From assembly GCF_033118175.1 (NCBI RefSeq), contig NC_083691.1:57812001-57876000 (forward strand): a stretch of DNA of 64,000 nt, in the 5' to 3' direction. Positions 47,847-58,833 of this stretch are shown here, in pieces; the first letter of the stretch is position 1; every line of letters begins with the position of its first letter. The stretch comes from Dama dama. Taxonomy: Eukaryota; Chordata; Mammalia; Artiodactyla; Cervidae. Made by a program: the position numbers and the translations under genes. A model generated the notes under the pieces. It was not told the DNA's origin. It saw only the letters and a program-made list of their open reading frames with translations, and ran no database searches.

Positions 47847-48559
47847 CCCCCTACTGGCATCTCTGACTATATGTAGTCTCACTTCTGGTGCTCAGCCTTC
47901 ACTCCGCTTCCTGAGCTAAGGTTAATGACCACGCCACAGAGTGGACTCTGCCTCCCCCGTCAGCACCCCGAGCTTCCCTCCAAGATCCAGACATCACCGC
48001 TGTACCTGGTGCCTGCTACGTGCCAAGCCCTGCCCTGCTAGCCACCAGTGACAACAGAAATAACTAAGACCCACTTCAAGGGAAACAGGACATTCAGGCG
48101 AAGTCAGTGTCCTAAGAGTGACACAAGACGGGCTCCACGGAGACCACACGGGTGAATCCTCATTGTGGATGCCTGTAAAGTGTTCAGGGCAGTCTGCCCA
48201 CCTAGGAAGTATCATGTACATGAGAATTCTTTCTGTTTCAGGTAATGGCATCTTTCAATTCTAGGATTTCCAGCTGCTTCCTTTTTTTTGGTAGAGTTTC
48301 TAGTTCTCTGCCAAAAGTTGCAATCTTGTCTTTTACACCTTCGATCCTGTTGTTCGTTCAGGTTCTTACAAAGGCTGCTCCAGTTGACTCTGTCATTTGA
48401 ATATCCGCTGGGTTTCCTTCTATTGTCCCTTTTTCTCTGTTGCACATATTGTCTCGTGTATGCTGATTACTTTTATTAACTGTTTGACACTGTAGCAAAA
48501 ACTGTGGGATCATTTGAGGCTCTGGGTAATATATGCCCTCAGAGACACTTCATTTTTTT
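47847..48559. other. Intronic, no gene recognised
   Basis: The 48250-48480 part may be old LINE debris. Confidence 0.35.
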
Positions 48560-49190
48560 TGTATGCAAATGTTTATAGCAACATTATTCACAGCCACATA
48601 TTCTTAACAGCCTAAATCTGAAAACAATCCAAATATTCATCAGTGGATGAGTGGACAAACTGTAGTTATCCTACGATATTGTTGTTATTGTTTAGCTTCT
48701 AAGTCATGTCTGACTCTTTGCAACCCCATGGACTGTAGCCCATCAGGCTCCTCAGTCCATGGGATTTCCCAGGCAAGAATACTAGAGTGGGTTACCATTT
48801 CCTTCTCCAGCGGATCTTCCTGACTCAGGATCGAAGTCGTGTCTCCTGCATTGGCAGGTGGGTTCTTTACCACAGAGCCACCTGGGAAGCCCTATCCTCT
48901 GATACACTGCTGGGCAATAAAAAGAAGCAAAATATTGATACATGCAACAACATGGATCAATCTACAAAACTTGGCGATGAATGAAAGAAGTTAAGTACAA
49001 AAGACAATGTACTGTGTCATTTCATGTATATAAACTTCTAGAAAAGGTAAAACTACAATGATAAGATTCTCAGTTGTCTGGAGCAGGGAGTCTAGGGAGG
49101 GAGTTGACTGTAATGAAGCATGGGAAATTTTCTTGGAATGAATATACTTAGTGCTACTGAAATATACAGTTAAATATGGTTAAAATAGTA
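48560..49190 (+). repeat. Old L1 fragment split by a SINE
   Basis: TTATAGCAACATTATTCACA, AAATATTCATCAGTGGATGA and, after the SINE, CAACATGGATCAATCTACAA. Confidence 0.65.
48681..48893 (-). mobile_element. Bov-tA SINE nested in L1
   Basis: TTGTTATTGTTTAGCTTCTA to GAGCCACCTGGGAAGCCC. Confidence 0.88.
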
Positions 49191-49199
49191 TGTTTTAAA

Positions 49200-49472
49200 A
49201 GATTATTTATTTATTTATTTTTAGCTGAGCTGGGTCTTCGTTGCTGAGTGGGGTTTTCTTTAGTTGCAGAGAGTAGGGGCTACTCTCCAGTTGTGAGGCA
49301 TGGGGTTCTCATAGCAGTAGCTTCTCTTATTGCAGAGCACGGGCTCTAGGGCACACAGGCTTCAGTAGTTGCAACTCCTGGGCTCTAGAGCTCGGGTTCA
49401 GTAGCTGTGGTACACAGGCTTAGTTGCTCTGCGATATGTGGGATCTTCCCGGACCAGGGATGGAACCTGGTG
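49200..49472 (-). mobile_element. CHR-2 SINE
   Basis: TTATTTTTAGCTGAGCTGGG to GGACCAGGGATGGAACC. Confidence 0.85.
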
Positions 49473-49734
49473 CTTCTGCTGGGCACCAAGGTCAAGGGCA
49501 CTGCAGCCCCAGGTAACTTCACCCAAACAGGGCTTGAGATGACTCAGAACTGGGTTTCAGGAGCTGTGCAGGCTGCTCCATTTCTGTTCACCCCCAGTGC
49601 TCCAAGGTCCCAGCCCAAACCTGGGTTGTTTAAGGTGGGGCGGGTCTCTCCTACTCAGTGGGAGATAAAGTACAAACTGTGTCCTTCTCTGCCCCTGAGC
49701 CCCACGAGTCTGCCTGATAGAAGGACTCGGGGGA

Positions 49735-49878
49735 ATCGGGTGGAGAGGGAGGTGGGAGCGGGGATCGGGATGGGGAATACGTGTAAATCCATGGCTGATT
49801 CATATCAATGTATGACAAAACCCACTGAAATGTTGTGAAGTGATTGGCCTCCAACTAATAAAAATAAAAAAAAAAAAG
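49735..49878 (+). mobile_element. Ruminant L1 3' end with A-tail
   Basis: AGAGGGAGGTGGGAGCGGGG to a poly(A)-like run at 49866-49877. Confidence 0.7.
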
Positions 49879-50389
49879 AAGTGGTTGAAAAATTGAGCAG
49901 GAGTCAGAGAAGGAAGGACTTTTAATTCCTCTCCAAGGAGCAGGGCATTTATCTAAAAGGAAACTGAATCAGAGGGTGACAGTGTCAGATTTGTCTTATT
50001 AAGATCAACCTAGGAATAGTGACCAGATGGATCAGAGTTGGACTGAGCTTGGGGGTGACTGAACCTGAAACAGTGGGGTGACACAGATCTTGGCAGGGGG
50101 TGCTAACAGCAGAATCTCCAAAGGTGTTCTTCTGACTTGTAGCATTGGCCAAATTCTTGGGTGTATATGCCCACCACGGATGATTTCAAGCCATCCATTT
50201 CACTGAATGAGTTGAGGAAGAGATGGGATCTTGCTGTCTCCAGCACCCTAAAGGTACAGGGAGATTTGACAGCTCTTGAGTCTTTCTAGAGAGAAATTGT
50301 CTTCATATTTCCTGACTCCAGTCTTCCTCCTCTTTAGCCCAAATGGCTCACCACATGGGTCCCATCCCCCTTGCAAAAAAGCAACGTGC
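49879..50389. other. Intronic, no feature recognised
   Basis: No gene-like signal. Confidence 0.4.
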
Positions 50390-50600
50390 GTGCATGCTCA
50401 GTCGTGTCCAACTCTTTGCGACCCTGTGGATTGTAGCCATCCAGGCTCCTCTGTCCATGGGATTCTCCAGGCAAGAATATTGGAGTGGGCTGCTATGCCC
50501 TCCTCCAGGGCATCTTCCCAACCCAGGGATCAAACCCCTGTCTCTTATGTCTCCTGCATTGGCAGTCAGTTTCTTTACTACTAGCGCTGCCTGGGAAGTG
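50390..50600 (-). mobile_element. Bov-tA SINE
   Basis: GCATGCTCAGTCGTGTCCAA to AGCGCTGCCTGGGAAGTG. Confidence 0.87.
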
Positions 50601-51084
50601 CAAAAAGGGATGCCTACTGACAAATCCAGTTTATCAGGAAATGTCAATGAATCTTGATGTGAATTTTCAGCTGTGTCTCCTGGAGTTGTTTTTGTTGTCA
50701 ATCCAAGGACTCTTGGGAAATATTTAAGCTGCTGGCTTTGGGTGTTCAGGTGTGCACCTTTGACTTAATCTCATATTTCAAATCTTCAGCTAATTCTTGA
50801 ATGCCTGAGTGGTACAGTGCATACACAATACAGTCAGCACTATTGTCCAAACCTTGTAAAGTTTTCCTAAGATAATAGAACAAAGACTCCGATTACTCTG
50901 CAAGAGATGAGTACTCAAATGCTTGAGTACAAAGCGGAGGAAAAGGACGAGAAAAACAAGTCCCCATAGTGCAATCTGCTGTCCTCTCTTGATCAGTCTC
51001 CACCTGCCCGGCCCTGCCAGGCAGCCAAGTTAATTTTAACCAATTCTTGTAGCTGATTAAAAGAAGCTCCCTATAGCAGCAGGT
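50601..51084. other. Intronic, no feature recognised
   Basis: Unassigned. Confidence 0.4.
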
Positions 51085-51086
51085 CG

Positions 51087-51165
51087 GGCTTCCCAGGTTG
51101 CTGAATGGTAAAGAACCTGCCTGCCAATGCAGGAAATGTGGGTTCAATCCCTGGGATGGGACGCC
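51087..51165 (+). mobile_element. Bov-tA SINE, 5' part only
   Basis: GGGCTTCCCAGGTTGCTGAA to CAATCCCTGGGATGGG. Confidence 0.8.
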
Positions 51166-51185
51166 CATTTCAAAGCAGAGTATCA

Positions 51186-51361
51186 TTCAGTTCAGTTCAG
51201 TTCAGTTGCTCAGTCATGTCCAACTCTGCGACCCCATGGACTGCAGCACGCCAGGCCTCCCTGTCCATCACCAACTGAGTCGGTGATGCCATCCAACCAT
51301 CTCATCCTCTGTCTTCCCTTTCTCCTCCCACCTTCAATCTTACCAGCATCAGGGTCTTTTT
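51186..51361 (-). mobile_element. BovB LINE 3' fragment at the ERV edge
   Basis: CAGTTCAGTTCAGTTCAGTT and CCATCTCATCCTCTGTCTTC; ends at AGGGTCTTTT immediately before ERV-like leader sequence. Confidence 0.83.
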
Positions 51362-51462
51362 AAATTACTCTCTGAGAAAGTCCTGAGAACAGGGATGCCT
51401 TTTCTCACAGACCTTTCTCCTCACTTTCTCTCGCCCTTGGCTAACTTCCCTATTCTGCCACA

Positions 51463-53095
51463 ATGGGAAATTCTCAATCCCAGCCCTTAAAAGCTACTCC
51501 TCTAGTCTATGGGGTCGCACAGAGTCGGACATGACTGAAGCGACTTAGCAGCAGCAGCAGGATTCCTTCTCTGAAACCTAAAGGCCTTGGGTTTCCAAGG
51601 GGAGATAAGACCAAGAAGACTTGTTTACTATTCTAACACTGTCTGGCTGCAATACAGACTTGATAACAGGTCCCAGTAGCCGAGTATAATTTTCTCCGGA
51701 CCTCCATAGCTTCTGCCGCTGCATTGGCAAGTGGTTAGAAATCCCTTATGTTCAGGCTCTCTGCTCTCAATGCTCTCTCTGTGAATCCTGTTCTACGTCT
51801 CAAATACTCTTCGCCCACTCTGGGCCACATCCTCCTAATACAATGTCTCATGACCCCTGTTCAGACTTTTCTTCTTCTTCCTTGGACCCTTCCGACCACA
51901 GGCCACGCCCCTCCCCTGCCCCCATCACTCCCAATCCCCTTGCAGCTGCTCCAGATCCAGTTCCACAACCTCCACCTTAAGTCCCCTCTTCCCTCCCTCC
52001 CTCCTTTTCAAGAGCACGCCTTGGCCACAGCTCCCAACACCCCTCCCCAGACTGTGCCTGAGATAAGCTCTGAGACCTCAGCCCCACCCTCTACCCTGAG
52101 AGTCCCGAGGCTTTACCCCAGCCTCCCTAGATCTCCTCCCGGTACTGTCCCGAACAACTTTAAACAGGAAACTTCACCGCAGGACCCCTCTCTTTCCCCT
52201 ACCCAACTCCTCCTTTTCCCGGAAGTAGCCGGAGCAGAGGGCACTGGATTGGGTTCATGTCCCATTCTCCCTTACAGATCTATCTCAGATTGAAAAGCGT
52301 CTTGGCTCCTTCTCCTCAGTCCCTGATAATTACCTAAAAGAATTCAAATATCTTACCCAGTCTTATGACTTAACCTGGCATGATATTTACATCATCCTTT
52401 CCTCCACTCTTTTCCCAGAAGAGAAGGAATGAGTATGGCTAATGAGATACACAGAACAGACACTAAGCCGGTAGGGGCAAAGGCTGGCCCCCAAGATGAT
52501 CCCAACTGGGATTATCAGGCAAGGAGACCTGGATGAGCAGCCTGTAATCATATGATTGCTTGCCTCACTGTGGGCCTTCAAAAGACAGGGTATAAAGCTG
52601 TCAACTTTGATGAGCTCCAGGAAATAACTCAAAGACTGGATGAAAACCTGGCACAATTTCTAGCCAGGTTAATGGATGCCCTACAAAGATATATAAAATT
52701 AGACCCCATTTCAGCAGAGGGCACCATTGTCCTTAACACCCATATTATCTCCCAGTCACCCCCGGATATCTGAAAGAAGCTAAAAAAGGCAGAAGAGACC
52801 TTTTAAATTAAGCCTGTAAGATTTTCAATAACCGGGAAGAACAGGCAAAGCTAGAGAAGGCCCAAAGAGATCAGGCCAAATACCACCTTTTAGCCACTGC
52901 CCTACATAGCCCCAAGCCTCCATTAACCAACAAAGAAAGGAAGCCACCTGGGCCCTGCTTCAAATGCGGCAAAGAAGGCCACTGGGCCCACTCATACCTA
53001 AAGCCAAGGCCCCCTCCAGGTCCATGTCCCAGCTGTGCATAAAGGGACATTGGAAGGTTGACTGCCCAAATCCCCCTCTAGGGATCTGGTTCCTA
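51463..53095 (+). pseudogene. gag: ERV gag remnant (MA, p12-like, CA, NC)
   Basis: The ATG at 51463 starts MGNSQSQPLKATPL, a glycine-2 myristoylation signal. About 14 codons in, a SINE fragment interrupts the frame (51503-51560). A proline-rich stretch follows (51860-52200). The capsid starts near 52250 (PFSLTDLSQIEKRLGSF) in a different frame from the preceding open stretch and meets a stop at about 52430. The major homology region is at about 52620-52690 (LDENLAQFLARLMDALQRY), with a further stop at about 52770. Nucleocapsid has a first box CFKCGKEGHWAHSY, whose last Cys is Tyr. A second box begins at CPSC and is split by a frameshift or stop. Two boxes are more than the single one of many gammaretroviruses. 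Confidence 0.75.
51503..51560 (+). mobile_element. Bov-A SINE 3' fragment inside ERV gag
   Basis: The fragment holds the SINE 3' end (TATGGGGTCGCACAGAGTCG ... GACTTAGCAGCAGCAGCAG). It interrupts the gag reading frame just after its 14th codon, so it arrived after the provirus. Confidence 0.75.
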
Positions 53096-53199
53096 GATCC
53101 CTAGATCCCTCCTGGTTCCGAGCAGGAGTCCTCTGACCCAGCTCTGCCCAACCTCCTCAGACTTACCGCTGAACACTGAAGGTGCCCAGGGCCCCACGC

Positions 53200-53530
53200 T
53201 CTGACTCTCATCACCTCCATGGAGCTCAGGGTAACTCTTACTGTGGCAGGTAAGCTGATCTCCTTTCTCATTGACACAGAGGTCACTTACTCTTCTATGC
53301 CTGCCTACTCTGGAAAAACCAAGGTCTCTCAGGTTTCTGTTATAGGGGTTGATGGTTTAATGTCTATACCATGAATAACCAAGCCTCTACCTTGCACACT
53401 TCAAGATATCCCATTTTCCCATTCTTTTCTCATACTCCCAAAATGCCCCACTCCTATTCTTGGGAGAGACCTTCTCTCAAAATTCAAAGCCTGTGTTACT
53501 ATCCCAAGCCCACCCTCTGATCTAGCCTGG
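53200..53530 (+). pseudogene. pro: ERV protease remnant with altered active site
   Basis: The translation contains LISFLIDTEVTYSS where an aspartic protease needs Asp-Thr-Gly; the Gly is Glu. Further on come an in-frame stop (about 53373) and then PILGRDLLSKF, typical of the C-terminal part of retroviral proteases. After that the sequence jumps to env-like DNA. The enzyme would be dead. Confidence 0.65.
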
Positions 53531-53938
53531 TAACTGCTCCTTAACACCCACCACTTCTGATGTTTGTCTACAACAACAGGCTCCTTTCTGTTTTCTCAGA
53601 CAAAACTCTTATACAGACAATTCTTACCCCCAACTAGGAACTATACCGCCACACCTCTGTAATCACACTTCACATCTCTCCTTCCTTTCAGGCCGATCTG
53701 TCTACCGTGTCTCAGGAACTGCAGGACATTCTCTTAATTTGTCAGGGAGACTCCTCTCTGCATGTGGTGTAAACACTCCTCTTGAAGGGGTTACACTGGC
53801 AAGTTCACTGCCAGTTTCAGAGACTACTAACAAGTTCCCAGAAAGACTCCTATTTGCTATCAATTTCAGCTGTTGTCTTCTTACTCCTGGAATATTTCTC
53901 CTATATGGAACCACTGCTTATTTATGTCTTCCCACTAG

Positions 53939-54568
53939 CTGACAGGAACTTGCACCCTGGTATATCTGGCCCCAGATACTTCTATTGCTCCTAACAATCG
54001 GACCCTTCCTATCCCACTAACTTATAACCGACCCAGACTGGAAATTCAATTCATTCCTCTATTAATCAGTTTAGGAACAGCCGCTGGGATTGGGACAGGG
54101 ACCACTGGACTTACAACTTATTTAAATTACTATCAAAGCCTTTCTAAAGACCTCACTCACAGCCTAGAAGAAATGCCTAACAGCCTTATCACTATCCAAA
54201 ACCAGCTAGATTCCCTGACAGCCGTGATCCTCCAAAACAGAAGAGGGTTAGACCTCCTCACAGCAGAAAAAGGAGGCCCATGCCTATTTTTGGAGGAAGC
54301 CTGCTGCTTCTACACCAATAAATCAGGCTTTGTAAAGGAAGCAGCAAGAAATCTGACAAACAGGGCCTCGAGAATATGCCAACACCTCAGTAATTCATGG
54401 GAAAACTGGTTAAGCAATTGGAACTGGATGCCCTGGGTCCTATCTTTTCTAGGCCCTCTCCTTCTACTTAACCCTTTTTCTAACTTTTGGCCCAAGATTA
54501 ATGAGTCTTTTTTCAAAATTTCTTCGGGATTGCTTACAAGCCTTCACCAACTAAACTATCCGTGAGCT
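53939..54568 (+). pseudogene. env: ERV env remnant: SU end and transmembrane subunit, open frame about 209 codons
   Basis: An uninterrupted frame runs from just after a TAG (53936-53938) to the stop at 54566. It covers the end of SU and nearly all of TM. A hydrophobic fusion-peptide-like stretch (FIPLLISLGTAAGIGTGTTG, about 54055-54114) follows PRLE where a basic cleavage site would be expected, so the site looks lost. Next come the heptad region, an ISD-like segment (LQNRRGLDLLTAEKGG), the CX6CC motif CLFLEEACC, sequons NKS and NLT, and a membrane span (WVLSFLGPLLLLNPF). The cytoplasmic tail continues in another frame after 54568. The SU part upstream (from about 53540) is broken by several stops. 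First ATG in this frame is 54173. Confidence 0.78.
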
Positions 54569-54700
54569 ACTTCTAACTCACTCAGATTATCAAAAACTTC
54601 GACCTCACACAAATCCCCTTGACCCACATTCCAGCCTTTTCTTATCTTATCCCCATGTCATCCCTGTCCCACAGGAAGCAGTTATAGCAGATTGACCTTC

Positions 54701-55245
54701 AGCCCTTATCCTAAATCAAAAGGCTGCAAGTCCCTTTCTGATGGAGTCCTTCTTATATCCCACCAATGAAAAATTCTCTGAAGGGATGTTCATGTAGCCG
54801 GAGGTCTGGAATCTGGTGGTCTTGCAGCTTTGGGAAGATAGGCACCAGTGAGATAACAGGAGGCCATTTGGGCACTTTGGTCAGTCTCAAGGATCACTGT
54901 GATTTATTCTTTGTTAGTGAGACCCCATGTGGACCCTATCACCAGATACAAATGGTAAACTCACCGTGAGTCCTTTCTGAGGTTCAGAGTTTTTCAAGAT
55001 GACCTCTGTTCCAGCAGTTTCTGGGTTTGATATGAATCTGCATTGAAAGCCACTATTTATCTAAGTTTTCTTCGTGTTTTCCAAGGTACTGGTTTGCTCT
55101 TGCCTTCTGGGCTTTGATGATAGATTAGGTCTCTGCAGGCAGGGTGAGGGGAGGGGAGACAAGAACATGGGGGAGGGAACAACTCCGTTTCTCGCCTGCA
55201 GTGTTTTGGCCTCTGTGTTCTACTCTTTTATGCAGGTCTTGTTTG
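54701..55245. other. No LTR or gene recognised downstream of the ERV
   Basis: I looked for a polypurine tract and LTR here and saw none. A GGGTGAGGGGAGGGG run lies at 55142-55156. Confidence 0.4.
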
Positions 55246-55439
55246 GTGGTGATTTAGTTGCTAAGTCTTGTCTGACTCTTGTGACCCCATGGACTGTAGC
55301 CTGCCAGGCTCCTCTGTCCACGGGATTTCCCAGTAGGTTGTCATTTCCTTCTCCAGGAGATCTTCCCAACCCAGGGATCGAACCCAGGTCTCCTGCACTG
55401 CAGGTGGATTCTTTACCAACTGAGGCACCAGGGAAGCCC
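55246..55439 (-). mobile_element. Bov-tA SINE
   Basis: GGTGATTTAGTTGCTAAGTC to CACCAGGGAAGCCC. Confidence 0.87.
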
Positions 55440-55452
55440 AAGTGCTGGTAGT

Positions 55453-55560
55453 CTTCTTGCCTGGAAAATCCTATGGACAGAGGAACCTAGTGGGCTACAG
55501 TCCATGGGGTCACAAAGAAACAGACAGAACTGAGTGACTGAGCACACACACATACAACAG
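55453..55560 (+). mobile_element. Bov-tA SINE 3' half
   Basis: TTCTTGCCTGGAAAATCCTA to GACTGAGCACACACACA. Confidence 0.82.
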
Positions 55561-55614
55561 TTGAGCAAGGTGGGTATGGATCCACCTTGAGAGATACACT
55601 CTCAAGATGGGGAT

Positions 55615-55730
55615 ATACTCACTTTGTAGAATAAAAAAATCGAGGCTCAGACAAATTAAATCACTTGCCCCAGATCTTGGTTGAGCCAAGATTTGAACCT
55701 AATTCCTTCACACTGCAGTCCTGCTAGAGA
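55615..55730 (+). repeat. MIR relic
   Basis: CGAGGCTCAGACAAATTAAA and GCCAAGATTTGAACCTAATT fit MIR. Confidence 0.65.
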
Positions 55731-56004
55731 AGCAGGTGACGTCTTTTCCTCTCTGCTTCATCGCATAGTTAACAGGAATAAGAATTATATTTGTTCTTAC
55801 ACTGTTCCCTATGTGTTTGAACTCACTTCATATAGAGCAATGATTTATTCTATAACTGAAAATTTTAGAAGGTTTTTTTTCTAGTAAAGAAAGGATGATT
55901 CTAAAACCTTACATAGGTTAAAGAGAAACCTCTTTACTTGGTTATGGACTAGAATGGCCAGTTTCCCTAGTTTTTCCAGGATATTCTTGGTTTCAGTACT
56001 GAAA

Positions 56005-56192
56005 GCCCTGTGCTCAGTCTCATCCAACCATTTTTGACCCATTGGACTATAGTCTGCCAGGCTCCTAGTACTGGAATGAATTTTCATTTTTTTCCCCAGG
56101 GGTTCTTCCCAACCCAGGAATCAAACCTGCGTCTCCTGTGTCTCCTGCATGGCAAGCAGATTCTTTACCTGCTGAGCCATTGGAGATGCCCC
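56005..56192 (-). mobile_element. Bov-tA SINE, diverged
   Basis: Weak but complete order of SINE blocks, with a deletion near 56072. Confidence 0.75.
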
Positions 56193-56262
56193 AGTGAAAG
56201 CCCTGCATCCTGGGAACATTTCAGTTCCTGGAAAACAGATTGTTCACCCTTCAGAAACCTTT

Positions 56263-56462
56263 CCTGGTGGCTCAGATGGTAAAGAATCTGCCTACAGTGC
56301 AGGAGACCCAGGTTCGATCCCTGGGACAGAAAGATGCCCTGGAGAAGGAAATTGGCAACCCACTCCAATATTCTTGCCTGGAAAATCCCATAGAGGGAGG
56401 AGCCTGGCAAGGTACAGTCCATGGAGTCACAGAGTTGGACAAGACTGAGTGACTAACACAAG
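56263..56462 (+). mobile_element. Bov-tA SINE
   Basis: CCTGGTGGCTCAGATGGTAA to GACTGAGTGACTAACAC. Confidence 0.88.
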
Positions 56463-56815
56463 AAAACTTTAGAAGGTGCTGGCATCATCTGGTAGCTAGT
56501 GCTGCAAATTGAAGGCACAATTAAATATCAATCATTGTTCCTTACCAAGTAACCTAGTAGCAGAGATGCTGTCCATTTTATTACATGAATAGGCAGGTAG
56601 GTAAAGCATGCTAGAGTACTCCAAAACCGTTGTAAGTCTTCCACTCAAGAAAAGAGACTATAGCAGATATAGTGTTAATCAATCACTTTCATTTTGATCA
56701 AGTTAATTTTCAATTAAGCCATTCATATTTAACTTCCTCCAACTATGTAATCAAGACATGGTCACCATCTAGTAGCCTGAAATTGTTTTCAGACTTAAGT
56801 TGTAGAAAATAATTG

Positions 56816-56878
56816 CTTTTTCATTGTCATCATCTTCATCCCCTCCTCCTCCTCTTCCTCCTCCTTCACACGCATCAG
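56816..56878 (-). pseudogene. IL1RN: Candidate relic of the icIL1RN2 alternative exon
   Basis: The 63 nt downstream of an acceptor-like ...TATAG (AG at 56880-56879) read, in the frame of the MAL exon, as an acidic, glycine-rich peptide (ADACEGGGRGGGGDEDDDNEK in phase). In length, Gly/Glu/Asp composition and position it resembles the 21-residue insert of human icIL1RA type 2. The expected donor after AAAAAG reads CAATTA instead of GT, so normal splicing would fail here. It could also be a chance GA-rich simple sequence; length and frame favour homology. Confidence 0.45.
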
Positions 56879-57470
56879 CTATAAGGTCAGCAGTGGAAAT
56901 GGAGTTCCGCTGAAGTAAATGGCTTGTCCAGGGTAGCAGTACACACAGGGCAGTTCCATCTTCATCCTTTTCTCTTTCCTCACTTTTACAGCTCTTCTGT
57001 CAAACATGATTGTCTCTGAGTCCTCTCTGGTTGGCATCAATGGTACCACCTATGCTCCAGGTGTTAGAGAATATGGGTTCCTCCTCCCAGGAATCACAGT
57101 GTCTTCACTGGGCTCACATGCATTTGTTGCTTGAATTCAATCCACTCCAAGTTATACTTTAGCACCAAGTTTTAATTTAACATCTACTATGTGCCAGGTG
57201 AAAATATTTTGGAATGAACCATTTATAAGTATAGTGATTTCTTCATAGTATATCACTGTCTTTTCCTGGGAGTTGCATCTTCCTTTACACATTTGAAAGA
57301 TACGCAAGATCATCGCTATTAACACAGCCCACTGGAGACTGTTACACCCTCTAGGGGAAGGGGGAAGGTCGGCTGCTTCAGGAATCCTGTGGTTTACAAA
57401 GCATTTCTCCCTCCATGATCACATTTGGTGTCTGTGCCACTAGAGTATATTCTATGGTTTGGAAACAGAC
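56879..57470. other. Intronic, unassigned
   Basis: No repeat or exon recognised apart from weak MIR-like text near 57175-57200 (CATCTACTATGTGCCAGG). Confidence 0.4.
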
Positions 57471-57665
57471 TATCTGCTGTCAGGCCCAGCTTGTTCCCTT
57501 ATACTGGCTGTCTTACTTTGAGCAGATTACTTAACCTTTCTGTGGCCCAGTTTCCTCTTCTGAAAATATGAACCATAGTAGTCCTTCCTCATGTGGTTAT
57601 GGGGAGAATTAAACCATGTAAATAGTTCAGCAGAATGCCTAGCTGGATCAAGCGCTGTGGAAGTA
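57470..57665 (+). repeat. MIR SINE
   Basis: CAGTTTCCTCTTCTGAAAAT and the flanking CTTAACCTTTCTGTGGCC fit the MIR core well. Confidence 0.8.
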
Positions 57666-57904
57666 TTAGTTATTACTGTGTCCTTGAAACCCTGAGTTTG
57701 CCAGCCTCCTCCTGACATTGAGGAAAGTGAGATCCAGAAAGGAGAAAAAAAGTTACCCACTAGAGGCCAACTTAGAATTAAAACTTGGATCTTCAGACCA
57801 CCAACCTTAATATCTTTTCTCTGCCCCATATACATTTTAACCAGAAGTTGCAAAGCAGTAGCTCATAGATTGAATATTTTATTTGCTTTCTTTATTGTTT
57901 CATT

Positions 57905-58112
57905 TTGGGACTTCCCTGTAACTCAAACAGTAAAGAATCTGCCTGCAATGCAGGAGGCCCGGGTTCAATCCCTGGGTCGGGAAGATCCTCTAGCGAAGGG
58001 AATGGCACTCCACTCCAGTATTCTTGCCTGGAGAATCCCATAGACAGAGGAGCCTGGTGAGCTACAGTCCGTGGAGTTGCAGAGTCAAACATGACTGAGC
58101 GACTAACACTAC
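57905..58112 (+). mobile_element. Bov-tA SINE
   Basis: GGGACTTCCCTGTAACTCAA to GACTGAGCGACTAACAC. Confidence 0.88.
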
Positions 58113-58189
58113 TACTGTTTCATTTACTCAGAATGCTACACATCACAACATCAGAATATTCAATTCTTTTTGAAAACTGAGAAGTTCTG

Positions 58190-58317
58190 AGATTTTCCTG
58201 GCAGTCCAGTGGCTAAGACTCCATGCTTTCACTGCAGGGGTTGTGGGTTTGATCCCCAGTCAGGGAACTAAGATCCCACATGCTGCACGATGTGACCCCC
58301 CCCCCCCAAAAAAAAAA
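58190..58317 (+). mobile_element. CHR SINE with C-run/A-run tail
   Basis: TTTTCCTGGCAGTCCAGTGG to CATGCTGCACGATGTG, then 14 C and an A-run. Confidence 0.83.
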
Positions 58318-58833
58318 GAGAAAAATGAGAAGTTGTGACCACTTGGGCCTGCATTCTCATGGGCCAGCCACTTGCTGGTACTGACTAGTGACAGCCCCTC
58401 ATTCTACATAGTCCCTGTCCTTCTCTATTACCCCTCAGATCTATGGCTGAGGACCAGATTGTATTAGTATTTCTCATTGAGCTCGCAGTGTTTTTTCTCA
58501 TGCTTTACAGAAACATTTCTCCAGTTTTCCACCTCTCTATTGACAGTAGGAAATGACCAATGGGCTCCAATGATTATTTTCCCACACATGCACGCTTCCT
58601 TGGGCCAACTCCTCACTCAGTACGCACGGGGTCTGCAGCCCCCGCCTCAGAGCATCTGCACAGTCTCCCCACGGTGGCTGTTGCCTGCATGGTGGCCAGG
58701 CCTCTCAGACAGGCCAGGAGCTCCATGCCCCTGACATTCCCCTTGAATCTTGTTCTTCAGAGTCTGAGAGCATTGGGTAAATACTTTTCATTCCCATGTT
58801 TCAGATGGAAAAATAGAAGCAGAAGGAACTTAC
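58318..58833. other. Unassigned DNA just inside the IL1RN long intron
   Basis: Follows the MAL exon donor; no repeat recognised; possible regulatory region. Confidence 0.4.

Larger units (their letters stand above)
51370..54700 (+). mobile_element. Class I (gammaretrovirus-like) endogenous retrovirus, pol deleted, no LTRs seen
   Basis: In order there are a gag start with myristoylation motif, a proline-rich region, capsid with a major homology region, two nucleocapsid Cys-His boxes, a protease, then env. About 3 kb of reverse transcriptase and integrase expected between protease and env is missing. I could not find LTRs, primer binding site or polypurine tract at either side. Several stops and frameshifts show that it is old and non-functional as a virus. 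It lies in the long 5' intron of IL1RN, antisense to the gene. Confidence 0.8.

Noticed and set aside
51748..52293. 181-codon Pro/Leu-rich open frame
   Set aside because: It is the proline-rich part of ERV gag read through a frame that ends where the capsid frame begins; not an independent gene.
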